This document shows positions 10,326 to 22,554 of a stretch of DNA of 64,000 nucleotides, piece after piece. Every line of letters starts with the position of its first letter. Positions within the stretch are counted from its first letter, which is position 1. The position numbers were made by a program, and so were the translations under genes. The stretch covers positions 80,001 through 144,000 of the forward strand of contig WPIO01000074.1 in NCBI GenBank assembly GCA_009760855.2, read 5' to 3'. Origin of the DNA: Cristatella mucedo (taxonomy: Eukaryota; Bryozoa; Phylactolaemata; Cristatellidae). A model generated the notes under the pieces. The model saw nothing but the letters and a program-made list of their open reading frames with translations, had not been told where the DNA came from and did not search any database.

Positions 10326-11324
10326 CCGCGCTCTCATTCTTTTAGTCCACGTGGTCTGACAGCGTGGGCGATGGGCGATGGTTTGCTGATGCTGTTCGTG
10401 AATCGCTCGGCTATAAGACCTGAGGTTTTTCGCCTGGGTCATCTTGTGAGTCAGTTGCTATCAGACCCTCATCGCAGACCAGGCCGTGGTCGCAGTTGTG
10501 ATCTACCGATCTACTCCCGGCTGTCTAGTCTCGTTTGTGGAGATGTTTTCGCAGTTCCTTACTAAAATAGATTCGCGTGTGACATGCCGTTGTTGATTGC
10601 AGGAGACTTTAGCACTCTCATTGACTGAGCTAGCAAAGTTCAGGTCCACTCATGCCTTGACTGTTTGGATAACTTCGATTTGGTTAAGCACGTTAACCAT
10701 TTAACTTACGTTGTTGGCCCTGTACTCGATCTCGTTATCACTAGGGATTTCTACCTCACCGACCTTGCTGTTGCCCGCTCTCATTGTTGCCCGCTGACCC
10801 TCTCGGATCGTTGCACTGTCTTGTTCACCGCTCCTGCTTCATGGTAGTGTTGCAATTTCCCACCAAGGCATCTTTAAAACCATTCATTCAATAAAAACTT
10901 TAATCCTTTAGTGATGCAGGTCTATGTGATTTGCGCTAAGAATCAGCAGGTAGCCTTGATACCTACACTAGTGCAGTGAACAGAAACGTTGGTGATGCAA
11001 TAGACGAGCACGCTCCTCTAAATTCCGTTTTGGCAAACACTTGTTGAAATTCCTTTCAGTTTATCAAAAAAAATTAAAATGATGCGTACTTGCAAGTGCA
11101 TTATTAAACGGTGTTTTACGGTGTCTGAGTCTTAACATGGACTAGCCAATTTCAAAGGCTTCATTACGTCTTCACCCGGAAGATGTGAAAAACTTGGACT
11201 TCTTTCTTCATTTACTGGAAAACCAAAGTAAAAATATACTAGCTCATTGCTATATATAATATACTATAATATATACTATAAATGTACTAATATATTATAA
11301 ATATACTAGCTAATTAAACAGCCT

Positions 11325-11455
11325 CTTTTTAGCGGCAAAAGAGCCTTTATGGCTATCATCACCGCTTCCAGCGGCGATAAAAGATCGCCAACAGTAGTAT
11401 TCGAACCCCCGACCTCAGTCCCGAAGTCGCGAAAACCAACCGCCTTACCAAGTGC
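11325..11455 (-). mobile_element. tRNA-derived SINE inside LINE-B
   Basis: The reverse complement has an A-box-like CTTGGTAAGGCGGTTGG and a B-box GGGGTTCGAATAC, then a body ending in a CTTTTTTAGCGGC-like sequence. It is nested in the LINE-B at 10330-14200. Confidence 0.5.
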
Positions 11456-11625
11456 AATTTAATTTAATGTAATGTGCCTCCGCATGTAACTCCACAAAGT
11501 CATAAAGACTATGTGGGTGTTACGCAAGGGAATTTAGTATAGCGAACTCACAGTCTAAGCGGCTTTCGGTACGCACACGGTAGCCAACAGAGTGTGCCAT
11601 CATGGCTCACTAAAGTCAAACAACT
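11456..11625 (-). mobile_element. Inverted LINE-B 3' end nested in LINE-B
   Basis: The reverse complement reads the LINE-B terminal codons (GYRVRTESRL counterpart) followed by GTGGAGTTACATGCGGAGGC and ACATTA repeats. It sits head-on against the SINE at 11325-11455. Confidence 0.7.
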
Positions 11626-14461
11626 CGGCCGAGAGTTGTTCAGCCTTCGTCGAGGAAAAAGTTCACAAATTAGCGACTCCATAAAGCGCCTTCCGACTAA
11701 AGCAACTTTTCAGTCGCAACCTGCGACTTTGCTTACTCGTCCAAGGTTTTCGCGTGAGAAGTAGTTACCTAAATAAAGTTACGCACAAACAGCTCGCTGC
11801 CTGAAGACTCCATACAATCCCCTCTGTGGTTTTCACTAACATGTAAAATTCGTCCAGCCATAATTCAGATTTGAAATTCTTCACAAGATAAAGACGCTCG
11901 TCAGAAGTCTTTCCAATTGGCCATTTTCAACCAATCCATGAACATCCTCGTATAGATTCAGAGGTCCATGCAAACTGTCACCCAGTTTAAGGTCTTACTT
12001 TTTTGTTAAAGATCCTCGAAAAATATGTCACAGAGAAGCTTTTAGCACGCATTAAAAAGAATCAATTTTCAAAGAAAAGGTTCTGCTGAGGCTTAAGCGG
12101 CAGCTCTCCACTGAAACTGCCCACTCCGTGCAACCAATAGCATCCTATGCAACGACTATGACGGATATGTCACTATCCTTCTATATCTATCAGCTGCCTT
12201 CGATATTATTGATCGCGATATCCATCGCGGTAGAGCCAACTACTACACAACAACGTGCGGTGGCTGGCGGAGCCTTAGGGCTTGGCCCGAACGAGCCAAT
12301 CTTATACTATGGCTATTCAACCCGCCGTTTGGCTTTCCACTGCTGCCAGTCAGCCGTGGGCCCGTCACAGCGAACCCAGTACCATAGGCATGGCATATCA
12401 GACCGGCCGACCTGCGGCGAAGATACGCGCTCTTCGAATCTACTGCTTGGCGCTGTTCCTCATTAAAACTGACTACTTTTAGGGGTTTTTTTTTCGTCAG
12501 CAACATTTCGCCCTAAGAACATGACATCCATCTTGAACGATTGAGAGTGACGATCGGTCTGGCGGACGAGGCACTGGGCCGGTAATCAAATCGTACTTGT
12601 TCCGTCTTGTTCGACCCGAGTCATGTGAAGGTCAGGTCTCAATCATCTGACCAATCACCTGTGGAGTATCGCTAAGGTCCGTCGTCGGTCCGTGGTTCTA
12701 CTCCATTTTGACCGAGCCTCCGGGAAACTATTATTCGAGCCCGTGGAATAGGCTATGACTTTCATACTGACGATATTTGGCTGCATTGGTCTCTTTAACC
12801 GTCGGAATCCGCTGCACCGACAAACCGATAAACTGCCTTGCAGACATTCGATAATGGATGCAGGCAAACTAAACGACAATACAACTGAACGTTTACTCAC
12901 AGGTCACCATATGCGTGTGGCTGGACTTTAAAACGGTGCTCTCCTAATTGGTAATGCTGTTGTGCGACCATCACCGTGTGCTCGGAATTTAGGCGTAGTC
13001 TTTGGAAGCTGCCTACATTTTGAAAGCTTCGTTGAGAAGTCTTCTTCCACTGGCCATCATGGCCGGTCCTAAGTATATAAGGTATATAGGATTATAAATT
13101 GTCTTCTTCTGCCGCGAGAACAACGTCAGAGAGAGTTCTCTAGGCCTCCGTGTCCTTCGGCGGATTCTTCGTTCAACTGAAACTCCCCGCAATTCGCATC
13201 CCGCTTTAGCACCTAGTAGTGATTATTGGCATGTCTTCTCAAAATCTTGACAATTCATCCTCAAAAGAGTTGGAGTCAAAAGATGCATCTTTTGATGTTG
13301 CAGTCTTTTCTGAACGCTTTCAATCTTTCTTATGATGTTGCACGAAACTGACAACAGAGCCAAAAAATTGAAGTTCAAAATACAATGTAGGAGATGTATG
13401 CCAACTTCACCTCTTACTTCAAGTGGTCCACTTGTGTCCTCGGATCGTTGCTCCAAAAGACCTGCAATGCTGTTCAGTCCTGCAAAGCGTTGACGTTAAA
13501 CGTTAAACGCTTAACGTTAACGCTCCTTCGTTCTCTCTCAGCTAGATTATTGCAATTCTATTTTGGCCGGGCTGCCGTAAAAAGATCACTAGGCCACTGC
13601 AGCTGGTGATGAATATGGCTGCAAGTCTAGTTTACAAATCCCAGAGGCTTGAACATGTGTCTCCTTTTCTGCATGAACTTGGCTGGCTGCCTTTTGATCA
13701 ATGGATATAGAGTGAAAGTTCTTACGCTGACCCACATGGTCACCGCGGATTGGCTCCTTCATACCGAGGCTGAACTGCCGCACCACTTTCAGCCTCCTCG
13801 CGCACTCGCGTCCTCTGAGGAAAATCGAATAGCTTTTCTTGCCATCTCTTCACTCATTAAAGGCCTTTGTCAGCAGAATATTTTGCTCCGCTGGTCCCAA
13901 ACATTGAAAGTCTTCCACAATTTTTACGCAACAACATCTACTCTCCTGCTGCCGACTGTGACGCAACCTTACCAGCTGCGATCCTGAGCTGCCGCTTCCC
14001 ATGATGCATCATCAGCTCAGCTGCTCTCTCGACTCAGCACCTGTCTCTCACTTTGTCTTTGTTACGTGAGACGAAGTCTGCTGTCGGCTATCGAATGCGT
14101 AACGAAAGCCGCTTCGTCTATGAGTGCGCTCTAAGCAAATCCCATGTGTAACACCCAAATAGTCCTCCTGGCTTTGTGGAGTTACAGACGGAAAAACATA
14201 CGCACATACACGCAGAAGCTTCTATTGCCCTCGTATTTAAACGTAGGAAACGGAAGCGCTAATTATGTCTTTAATCGAAGATCTTGGTAAGCGAGCGGGC
14301 TGAAACTGGTGCAATAGAAGAGAAACCGCACAGTGGCAGGCCTCTGTGTAGGCGTGCGAATTCTGCTCTGAATTCCTTGATGGACCAAGTATTCGTCGCA
14401 GCTCCCTAAGCAAAGAAGATACTGAAGGCTGAAGCTATGCTATACTGTTTCTAGCGTTTCA

Positions 14462-14571
<110 letters not shown>

Positions 14572-15198
14572 ACCAGCTGACGATGCAGGATGGCTTTTAC
14601 TGTAGCCCAGCCAAAATAGAATTCGGTATAATATAGTATTGTTATATTAATAATATTATTAATATATTATTAAATAATAGGTCAGTGTAGTGATCGAAGG
14701 TATTTAACTCTCACCTCCCTCGTACGGAGCGCGTCAGTTGCTAGCGACAAATCACCCGCGTGAACTCACATTGGTCCTCGCGGCCGCTCACGTTGCTAAT
14801 GTTAATGCAGTGTTGTCGCGCTGCATTTATTCGGAAATATGAATAAGTAGCAACGTGCCGTATCAATGACTTGTCTTTGCTTCCATCAATGTATACAGTA
14901 CATGAATCCCAGCCGTGTGCGCTACTTTGGCATTAGGCAAGCGGTTGTGTTCGTGCATCGACGCACCACAAACGAACGACGTCGGAAAGTCTCAAGTCAG
15001 ATGCGAGAGAAACACGCGCCGGTCGTCCAGTCATCAGCTGAAAAGTATCAGCTGTAAGCTGAGCTGAGCTGCAAGTGCGCTTCTTCTACGTCGAAGTAGC
15101 ATTTCTACTTCTTGGTAGGTGTCCGCTGGACTCAGCTAGCCTCGACGATTGCTGGACTGTGCGGTTGAGCAGACAGCATTGAAGCCTCACTTGCGTTG
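14572..15198. other. No gene seen
   Basis: Unique sequence between two simple repeats. A 63-codon ORF (14866-15057) has no family resemblance. Confidence 0.3.
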
Positions 15199-18100
15199 AA
15201 GTGAAAGTAAGGTGAGCGTAAGTGGAAGTAAGGTGATCGTAAGTGAAAGTAAGGTGATCGTAAGTGAAAGTAAGGTGATCGTAGGTGAAAGTTAGGTGAT
15301 CGTAAGTGAAAGTAAGGTGATCGTAGGTGAAAGTTAGGTGATCGTAAGTAAAAGTAAAGTGATCGTAAGTGAAAGTAAGGTGACCGTATGTGAAAGTAAT
15401 GTGGTCGTAAGTGAAAGTTAGGTGATCGTAAGTGAAAGTTAGGTGATCGTGCGTGAAAGTTAGGTGATCGTGCGTGAAAGTTAGGTGATCGTAGGTGAAA
15501 GTTAGGTGATCGTAAGTAAAAGTAAAGTGATCGTAAGTGAAAGTAAGGTGACCGTATGTGAAAGTAATGTGGTCGTAAGTGAAAGTTAGGTGATCGTAAG
15601 TGAAAGTTAGGTGATCGTGCGTGAAAGTTAGGTGATCGTGCGTGAAAGTTAGGTGATCGTAGGTGAAAGTTAGGTGATCGTAAGTAAAAGTAAAGTGATC
15701 GTAAGTGAAAGTAAGGTGACCGTATGTGAAAGTAATGTGGTCGTAAGTGAAAGTTAGGTGATCGTAAGTGAAAGTTAGGTGATCGTGCGTGAAAGTTAGG
15801 TGATCGTGCGTGAAAGTTAGGTGATCGTAGGTGAAAGTTAGGTGATCGTAAGTAAAAGTAAAGTGATCGTAAGTGAAAGTAAGGTGACCGTATGTGAAAG
15901 TAATGTGGTCGTAAGTGAAAGTTAGGTGATCGTAAGTGAAAGTTAGGTGATCGTGCGTGAAAGTTAGGTGATCGTAGGTGAAAGTTAGGTGATCGTAAGT
16001 AAAAGTAAAGTGATCGTAAGTGAAAGTAAGGTGACCGTATGTGAAAGTAATGTGGTCGTAAGTGAAAGTTAGGTGATCGTAAGTGAAAGTTAGGTGATCG
16101 TGCGTGAAAGTTAGGTGATCGTGCGTGAAAGTTAGGTGATCGTAGGTGAAAGTTAGGTGATCGTAAGTAAAAGTAAAGTGATCGTAAGTGAAAGTAAGGT
16201 GACCGTATGTGAAAGTAATGTGGTCGTAAGTGAAAGTTAGGTGATCGTAAGTGAAAGTAAGGTGATCGTAAGTGAAAGTTAGGTGATCGTAGGTGAAAGT
16301 AAGGTGATCGTAGGTGAAAGTAAGGTGATCGTAGGTGAAAGTAAGGTGATCGTAGGTGAAAGTAAGGTGATCGTGCGTGAAAGTTAGGTGATCGTAGGTG
16401 AAAGTTAGGTGATCGTAAGTAAAAGTAAAGTGATCGTAAGTGAAAGTAAGGTGACCGTATGTGAAAAGTAAGGTGGTCGTAAGTGAAAGTTAGGTGATCG
16501 TAAGTGAAAGTTAGGTGATCGTGCGTGAAAGTTAGGTGATCGTGCGTGAAAGTTAGGTGATCGTAGGTGAAAGTTAGGTGATCGTAAGTAAAAGTAAAGT
16601 GATCGTAAGTGAAAGTAAGGTGACCGTATGTGAAAGTAATGTGGTCGTAAGTGAAAGTTAGGTGATCGTAAGTGAAAGTTAGGTGATCGTAGGTGAAAGT
16701 AAGGTGATCGTAGGTGAAAGTAAGGTGATCGTAGGTGAAAGTAAGGTGATCGTAGGTGAAAGTAAGGTGATCGTAAGTGAAAGTTAGGTGATCGTAAGTG
16801 AAAGTTAGGTGATCGTGCGTGAAAGTTAGGTGATCGTAGGTGAAAGTTAGGTGATCGTAAGTAAAAGTAAAGTGATCGTAAGTGAAAGTAAGGTGACCGT
16901 ATGTGAAAGTAATGTGGTCGTAAGTGAAAGTTAGGTGATCGTAAGTGAAAGTTAGGTGATCGTGCGTGAAAGTTAGGTGATCGTGCGTGAAAGTTAGGTG
17001 ATCGTAGGTGAAAGTTAGGTGATCGTAAGTAAAAGTAAAGTGATCGTAAGTGAAAGTAAGGTGACCGTATGTGAAAGTAATGTGGTCGTAAGTGAAAGTT
17101 AGGTGATCGTAAGTGAAAGTAAGGTGATCGTAAGTGAAAGTTAGGTGATCGTAGGTGAAAGTAAGGTGATCGTAGGTGAAAGTAAGGTGATCGTAGGTGA
17201 AAGTAAGGTGATCGTAGGTGAAAGTAAGGTGATCGTGCGTGAAAGTTAGGTGATCGTAGGTGAAAGTTAGGTGATCGTAAGTAAAAGTAAAGTGATCGTA
17301 AGTGAAAGTAAGGTGACCGTATGTGAAAGTAATGTGGTCGTAAGTGAAAGTTAGGTGATCGTAAGTGAAAGTTAGGTGATCGTGCGTGAAAGTTAGGTGA
17401 TCGTGCGTGAAAGTTAGGTGATCGTAGGTGAAAGTTAGGTGATCGTAAGTAAAAGTAAAGTGATCGTAAGTGAAAGTAAGGTGACCGTATGTGAAAGTAA
17501 TGTGGTCGTAAGTGAAAGTTAGGTGATCGTAAGTGAAAGTTAGGTGATCGTGCGTGAAAGTTAGGTGATCGTGCGTGAAAGTTAGGTGATCGTAGGTGAA
17601 AGTTAGGTGATCGTAAGTAAAAGTAAAGTGATCGTAAGTGAAAGTAAGGTGACCGTATGTGAAAGTAATGTGGTCGTAAGTGAAAGTTAGGTGATCGTAA
17701 GTGAAAGTAAGGTGATCGTAAGTGAAAGTTAGGTGATCGTAGGTGAAAGTAAGGTGATCGTAGGTGAAAGTAAGGTGATCGTAGGTGAAAGTAAGGTGAT
17801 CGTAGGTGAAAGTAAGGTGATCGTAAGTGAAAGTTAGGTGATCGTAGGTGAAAGTAAGGTGATCGTAAGTAAAAGTAAAGTGATCGTAAGTGAAAGTAAG
17901 GTGACCGTATGTGAAAGTAATGTGGTCGTAAGTGAAAGTTAGGTGATCGTAAGTGAAAGTAAGGTGATCGTAAGTGAAAGTTAGGTGATCGTAGGTGAAA
18001 GTAAGGTGATCGTAGGTGAAAGTAAGGTGATCGTAGGTGAAAGTAAGGTGATCGTAGGTGAAAGTAAGGTGATCGTAAGTGAAAGTAAGGTGATCGTAGG

Positions 18101-20166
18101 TGAAAGTAAGGTGATCGTAGGTGAAAGTAAGGTGATCGTAGGTGAAAGTAAGGTGATCGTAGGTGAAAGTAAGGTGATCGTAGGTGAAAGTAAGGTGATC
18201 GTAGGTGAAAGTAAGGTGATCGTAAGTGAAAGTTAGGTGATCGTAGGTGAAAGTAAGGTGATCGTAAGTAAAAGTAAAGTGATCGTAAGTGAAAGTAAGG
18301 TGACCGTATGTGAAAGTAATGTGGTCGTAAGTGAAAGTTAGGTGATCGTAAGTGAAAGTAAGGTGATCGTAAGTGAAAGTTAGGTGATCGTAGGTGAAAG
18401 TAAGGTGATCGTAGGTGAAAGTAAGGTGATCGTAGGTGAAAGTAAGGTGATCGTAGGTGAAAGTAAGGTGATCGTAGGTGAAAGTAAGGTGATCGTAGGT
18501 GAAAGTAAGGTGATCGTAAGTGAAAGTTAGGTGATCGTAGGTGAAAGTAAGGTGATCGTAAGTAAAAGTAAAAGTGATCGTAAGTGAAAGTAAGGTGACC
18601 GTATGTGAAAGTAATGTGGTCGTAAGTGAAAGTTAGGTGATCGTAAGTGAAAGTAAGGTGATCGTAAGTGAAAGTTAGGTGATCGTAGGTGAAAGTAAGG
18701 TGATCGTAGGTGAAAGTAAGGTGATCCTAGGTGAAAGTAAGGTGATCGTAGGTGAAAGTAAGGTGATCGTAAGTGAAAGTAAGGTGATCGTAGGTGAAAG
18801 TAAGGTGATCGTAGGTGAAAGTAAGGTGATCGTAGGTGAAAGTAAGGTGATCGTAGGTGAAAGTAAGGTGATCGTAGGTGAAAGTAAGGTGATCGTAGGT
18901 GAAAGTAAGGTGATCGTAGGTGAAAGTAAGGTGATCGTAGGTGAAAGTAAGGTGATCGTAGGTGAAAGTAAGGTGATCGTAAGTGAAAGTTAGGTGATCG
19001 TAGGTGAAAGTAAGGTGATCGTAAGTAAAAGTAAAGTGATCGTAAGTGAAAGTAAGGTGACCGTATGTGAAAGTAATGTGGTCGTAAGTGAAAGTTAGGT
19101 GATCGTAAGTGAAAGTAAGGTGATCGTAAGTGAAAGTTAGGTGATCGTAGGTGAAAGTAAGGTGATCGTAGGTGAAAGTAAGGTGATCGTAGGTGAAAGT
19201 AAGGTGATCGTAGGTGAAAGTAAGGTGATCGTAAGTGAAAGTAAGGTGATCGTAGGTGAAAGTAAGTAGGTGAAAGTGTGATCGTAGGTGAAAGTAAGGT
19301 GATCGTAGGTGAAAGTAAGGTGATCGTAGGTGAAAGTAAGGTGATCGTAGGTGAAAGTAAGGTGATCGTAGGTGAAAGTAAGGTGATCGTAAGTGAAAGT
19401 AAGGTGATCGTAGGTGAAAGTAAGGTGATCGTAGGTGAAAGTAAGGTGATCGTAGGTGAAAGTAAGGTGATCGTAGGTGAAAGTAAGGTGATCGTAGGTG
19501 AAAGTAAGGTGATCGTAGGTGAAAGTAAGGTGATCGTAGGTGAAAGTAAGGTGATCGTAGGTGAAAGTAAGGTGATCGTAGGTGAAAGTAAGGTGATCGT
19601 AGGTGAAAGTAAGGTGATCGTAAGTGAAAGTTAGGTGATCGTAGGTGAAAGTAAGGTGATCGTAAGTGAAAAGTAAAGTGATCGTAAGTGAAAGTAAGGT
19701 GACCGTATGTGAAAGTAATGTGGTCGTAAGTGAAAGTTAGGTGATCGTAAGTGAAAGTAAGGTGATCGTAAGTGAAAGTTAGGTGATCGTAGGTGAAAGT
19801 AAGGTGATCGTAGGTGAAAGTAAGGTGATCGTAGGTGAAAGTAAGGTGATCGTAGGTGAAAGTAAGGTGATCGTAGGTGAAAGTAAGGTGATCGTAAGTG
19901 AAAGTAAGGTGATCGTAGGTGAAAGTAAGGTGATCGTAGGTGAAAGTAAGGTGATCGTAGGTGAAAGTAAGGTGATCGTAGGTGAAAGTAAGGTGATCGT
20001 AGGTGAAAGTAAGGTGATCGTAAGTGAAAGTAAGGTGATCGTAGGTGAAAGTAAGGTGATCGTAGGTGAAAGTAAGGTGATCGTAAGTGAAAGTAAGGTG
20101 ATCGTAGGTGAAAGTAAGGTGATCGTAGGTGAAAGTAAGGTGATCGTAGGTGAAAGTAAGGCGATC
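15199..20166. repeat. 21-bp minisatellite, about 236 units, with higher-order structure
   Basis: The unit is GTGATCGTAGGTGAAAGTAAG with frequent variants: GTAAGT or GTGCGT for GTAGGT, GTTAG for GTAAG, and a distinctive GTGACCGTATGTGAAAGTAA marker unit. Marker units occur at 15382, 15550, 15718, 15886, 16033, 16201, 16453, 16622, 16895, 17063, 17315, 17483, 17651, 17903, 18302, 18597, 19059 and 19701. Spacing is mostly 8 units on the left and grows to 12, 19, 22 and about 30 units on the right. The unit is a multiple of three, so homogeneous stretches give long open frames (VIVGESK repeated) on one strand and SPTITLL-type frames on the other. These are not evidence of a protein: GTTAG variants insert stops and no start, splice or promoter context is visible. 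Confidence 0.97.
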
Positions 20167-20238
20167 GACATGAATTCGACGAAGCTTTGTGTTCGTTTAG
20201 GGACACTCAGTACGACGCAGCTCAGCTGTATACGGCGT

Positions 20239-20242
<4 letters not shown>

Positions 20243-20292
<50 letters not shown>
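20243..20292. repeat. (TA)n microsatellite
   Basis: About 50 bases of TA dinucleotides directly right of the minisatellite. Further TATATA-rich sequence with a repeated AAGTACNTCAATTATATA motif continues to about 20460. Confidence 0.95.
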
Positions 20293-20294
<2 letters not shown>

Positions 20295-20459
20295 AGTACG
20301 TCAATTATATATATAAGTACGTCAATTATATATATATAAGTACCTCAATTATATATATAATTGATATCATAAGTATACATATATATATATATATTAATTG
20401 TATATACATATTTTTTTAAATAGTGTATATATATATATTTATTTTTTACATTTTAGTTA

Positions 20460-20690
20460 TATACATTTTTATAGCGCCCTAATATAACTTAATCTATATT
20501 CAGGCGCTTCACGTATGCCCAGGGCTCGAGCCCCGACCTCATTCAGCAAATAATAATAATAATAGTAATAATACATTTGATATAGCACCCTCAGAGAACT
20601 CGATCTCTTTCTCGGCACTTTACTTGTACTTAATACGAGGCGAGCACCTTAACCACTGGACCAAAGCAGCCACGATTTTCTGCTCGTAGA
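20460..20690 (-). mobile_element. tRNA-derived SINE split by a LINE-A 3'-end insertion
   Basis: Read on the minus strand: a tRNA-like head (TTTGGTCCAGTGGTTAAGGT, GCTCGCCTCGT), then a LINE-A-type tail (AAAGTGCCGAGAAAGAGATC..GAGGGTGCTATATCAAATGT plus ATT repeats, about 20546-20632), then the rest of the tRNA head with its B box (GGTCGGGGCTCGAGCCCTGG), then the SINE's own tail (GAAGCGCCTGAATATAGATT..AGGGCGCTATA). The tail-only element has landed inside the tRNA-like part. Confidence 0.6.
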
Positions 20691-20717
20691 ATGGGTGGTT
20701 CTCCGAATCGTTGCTAA

Positions 20718-20797
20718 TATAGAATATAGGATATAGAATATAGAATATAGAATATAGGATATAGAATATAGCATATAGAATATAGAATATAGATAGG
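20718..20797. repeat. ATATAGAA-type tandem repeat
   Basis: About ten degenerate copies of an ATATAGAA/ATATAGGA unit. Confidence 0.85.
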
Positions 20798-20918
20798 ACA
20801 CGAATGTAGAAAGGAGCGAGTAGCTACTCGCGGGTAGATATAAGTAGATGGGAGCGATAGCGAGCGACTCGCCTCACTCACTCTGTCGTTCTGAGGGAAC
20901 CCAGCGAGCGAAGCTTCC

Positions 20919-20969
20919 GGCTTCCGGCTGTGCAGCGAGCGAAGCTCGCTCGCTGCACAGCCGGAAGCC
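20919..20969. repeat. Perfect inverted repeat, 23-bp arms
   Basis: The arms 20919-20941 and 20947-20969 are exact complements (GGCTTCCGGCTGTGCAGCGA at the outer end), with a 5-nt spacer AAGCT. It lies in CpG-rich DNA. Confidence 0.95.
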
Positions 20970-21292
20970 AGCGAAGCGGCACTAGCAGAGGGCGAACGCT
21001 GCCGAAACGCCAACCGAAGTCCAGCCTCCGGCAGTCACGTGTCATACGTGCGATTCCCTTAGCCGCTGCCAGCCGCCGCTAGCGACCGTCGGCTTGCCGT
21101 GAAGGCTGGCAGCGTCTTTGCAGCCACCGTCGGCTTGCCGGTTGCATGCTAGCTGTGAGGCCAATCTCCCTCGAGGTCAGACATGCCTGAACCGACATCC
21201 GTGCTGCGTTGGCAGACTAAGGGGCTACTTCCCTCGTGCCGCTTGGGCTAAGCGGACGTACACTTTTCTGCCCGCCGTACGGCCTGATCGGA

Positions 21293-21296
<4 letters not shown>
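20970..21296. other. CpG-rich unique sequence, no gene seen
   Basis: Contains two CCGTCGGCTTGCCG motifs (near 21086 and 21126). No convincing exon. Confidence 0.3.

Positions 21297-21349
<53 letters not shown>
21297..21349. repeat. (CT)n microsatellite
   Basis: TC dinucleotides of about 50 bases. Confidence 0.97.
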
Positions 21350-21354
<5 letters not shown>

Positions 21355-21669
21355 ACTTGCGTTGGCAAAATAAAGTCGTACACTGTCTATGCGTTGCTAA
21401 CTTCTACCAACGAATGCATACGTCAATAGATTATCCGACTGCCGAAGCCACGTTGTCAGTGAAATTTTCAAAACTTGGAACTCTTCGGCGAAATTACACT
21501 AACTGGCATCGCTAGACGGTAATGTCTGGAGAAACCTGCAGTCAACCTAATCGAAAGTCCGCGATATTTTGGCCACGCGTTTATCAGTTTATCGGTAGTG
21601 TGCAGGCGTGTGCAGTAGCATTTCGGCGCCCATCTTTGAAGACAGGTGGCTCGGACTTCCATGACCACG
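21350..21669. other. No gene seen
   Basis: Unique sequence; ORFs are short and unremarkable. Confidence 0.3.
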
Positions 21670-21790
21670 AGGTGTGGGCAAAGTAGGAGTCCGAGTAAGA
21701 TGCTCGAACTTTACGACCAAGGTCGTCGTCGGTTTGAGTCCTGCGGCAGGAAATGCTGCATCATTCACTGCAGGCGGTTATGGTGCCCGC
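21670..21790 (+). mobile_element. Probable tRNA-derived SINE
   Basis: Has an A-box-like AAAGTAGGAGTCCGAGTAAG and a B-box-like TCGGTTTGAGTCCTGCGG in the spacing seen in the other SINEs here. No intact tRNA fold. Confidence 0.4.
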
Positions 21791-22176
21791 TGCCGCGGCG
21801 ACTGCTCTTCGGACGCTACATTAAGGAGAAATGTGTCTAATCAGCTGACCTTTAAGACTGGCGAGCTGTCGCCGCCGCCGCAGCAGCTGCCGCCACCGTC
21901 GCAGCCGCCGCCGCCGCAGCCGCCGCCGCCAACTTCTTTGTGGGTTTGTGAGTTTATGACGATAGTAGCTCCTGGGAACCGTTGGCATCGGAGCGACGGG
22001 AGAATATTTTGTCTGCCTTTTATGCGCGACAGGAGAAGATTTAGCTTGCATTTATAGGCATTCGAAGAGTCGTCAGCGTGGCCATTCGGCACCGCTGTAA
22101 TTGGCGGTTCGGACATCACCGGCGCTGGTTGACGACTTCTTATGCGGGTGCCGTCCGGATTCGGTTCCATTGCGGC

Positions 22177-22208
22177 GGGGAGGGGTGGTGGCGGGGAGGG
22201 GGGAGGGG
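22177..22208 (+). other. G-quadruplex-forming sequence
   Basis: Five runs of at least four G separated by 1-7 bases (pattern G4-A-G4-N7-G4-A-G6-A-G4). It lies about 600 bp downstream of the Ly6-like stop codon, on the strand opposite to that gene. Confidence 0.75.
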
Positions 22209-22554
22209 AGCAGGATGGATGGCAGTGGGGGGAGCGTCCGTAGGCAGCGGGAGAGAGTGGCAGCGGTGGAGGATTAGCATAGGGGTGGCAGCGGCAGTGG
22301 TGGAGGAGGGTCTCGATGTGTCCGATCTTTCTTGCTTCGGCATTGACTTCGACAGCTGACCGCCTCGTTTAGGGTCGGCGTCAGAACAAATTTAGACAGA
22401 GAGAGCTTCTGCTTGCCGCAGGTCTTTCGGCATCCACGACTTGACGAAATGCGGTAATATCCGCGAGAGAATACTGCTTGCTCGAGTGCTGCACCGAGTG
22501 CTCGCTCGCTCGGCGCCTCCTGCTCCGCTCCTGCTCGGCCTGGCGTGCACTCCG

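Larger units (their letters stand above)
10330..14200 (+). mobile_element. LINE-B, nearly full length but decayed
   Basis: The order is endonuclease, then RT, then the LINE-B 3' end. The endonuclease C-terminus is visible at 10585-10850 (PLLIAGDFSTLID, then LDNFDLVKHVNHLTYVVGP and LDLVITRDF), as in apurinic-like EEP endonucleases of CR1/L2 elements. RT domain A is visible near 12186-12224 (LSAAFDIIDRD). The position of the catalytic YADD box reads HTDD near 12760. The C-terminal RT segment spans 13530-13980, followed by the GTGGAGTTACAGACGGA tail. It is interrupted by a SINE and an inverted LINE-B end (11325-11625) and by unrelated sequence around 13080-13500. Many stops and frameshifts make it inactive. 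Confidence 0.8.

Noticed and set aside
15199-20166. CRISPR-like array
   Set aside because: Units are directly adjacent with no unique spacers, and the window is animal DNA without cas genes. It is a minisatellite.
17985-20316. Long open frames of VIVGESK-type repeats and their antisense SPTITLL-type frames
   Set aside because: They follow from a 21-bp repeat length divisible by three. Sister units with GTTAG insert stops, and there is no start, splice or promoter context.
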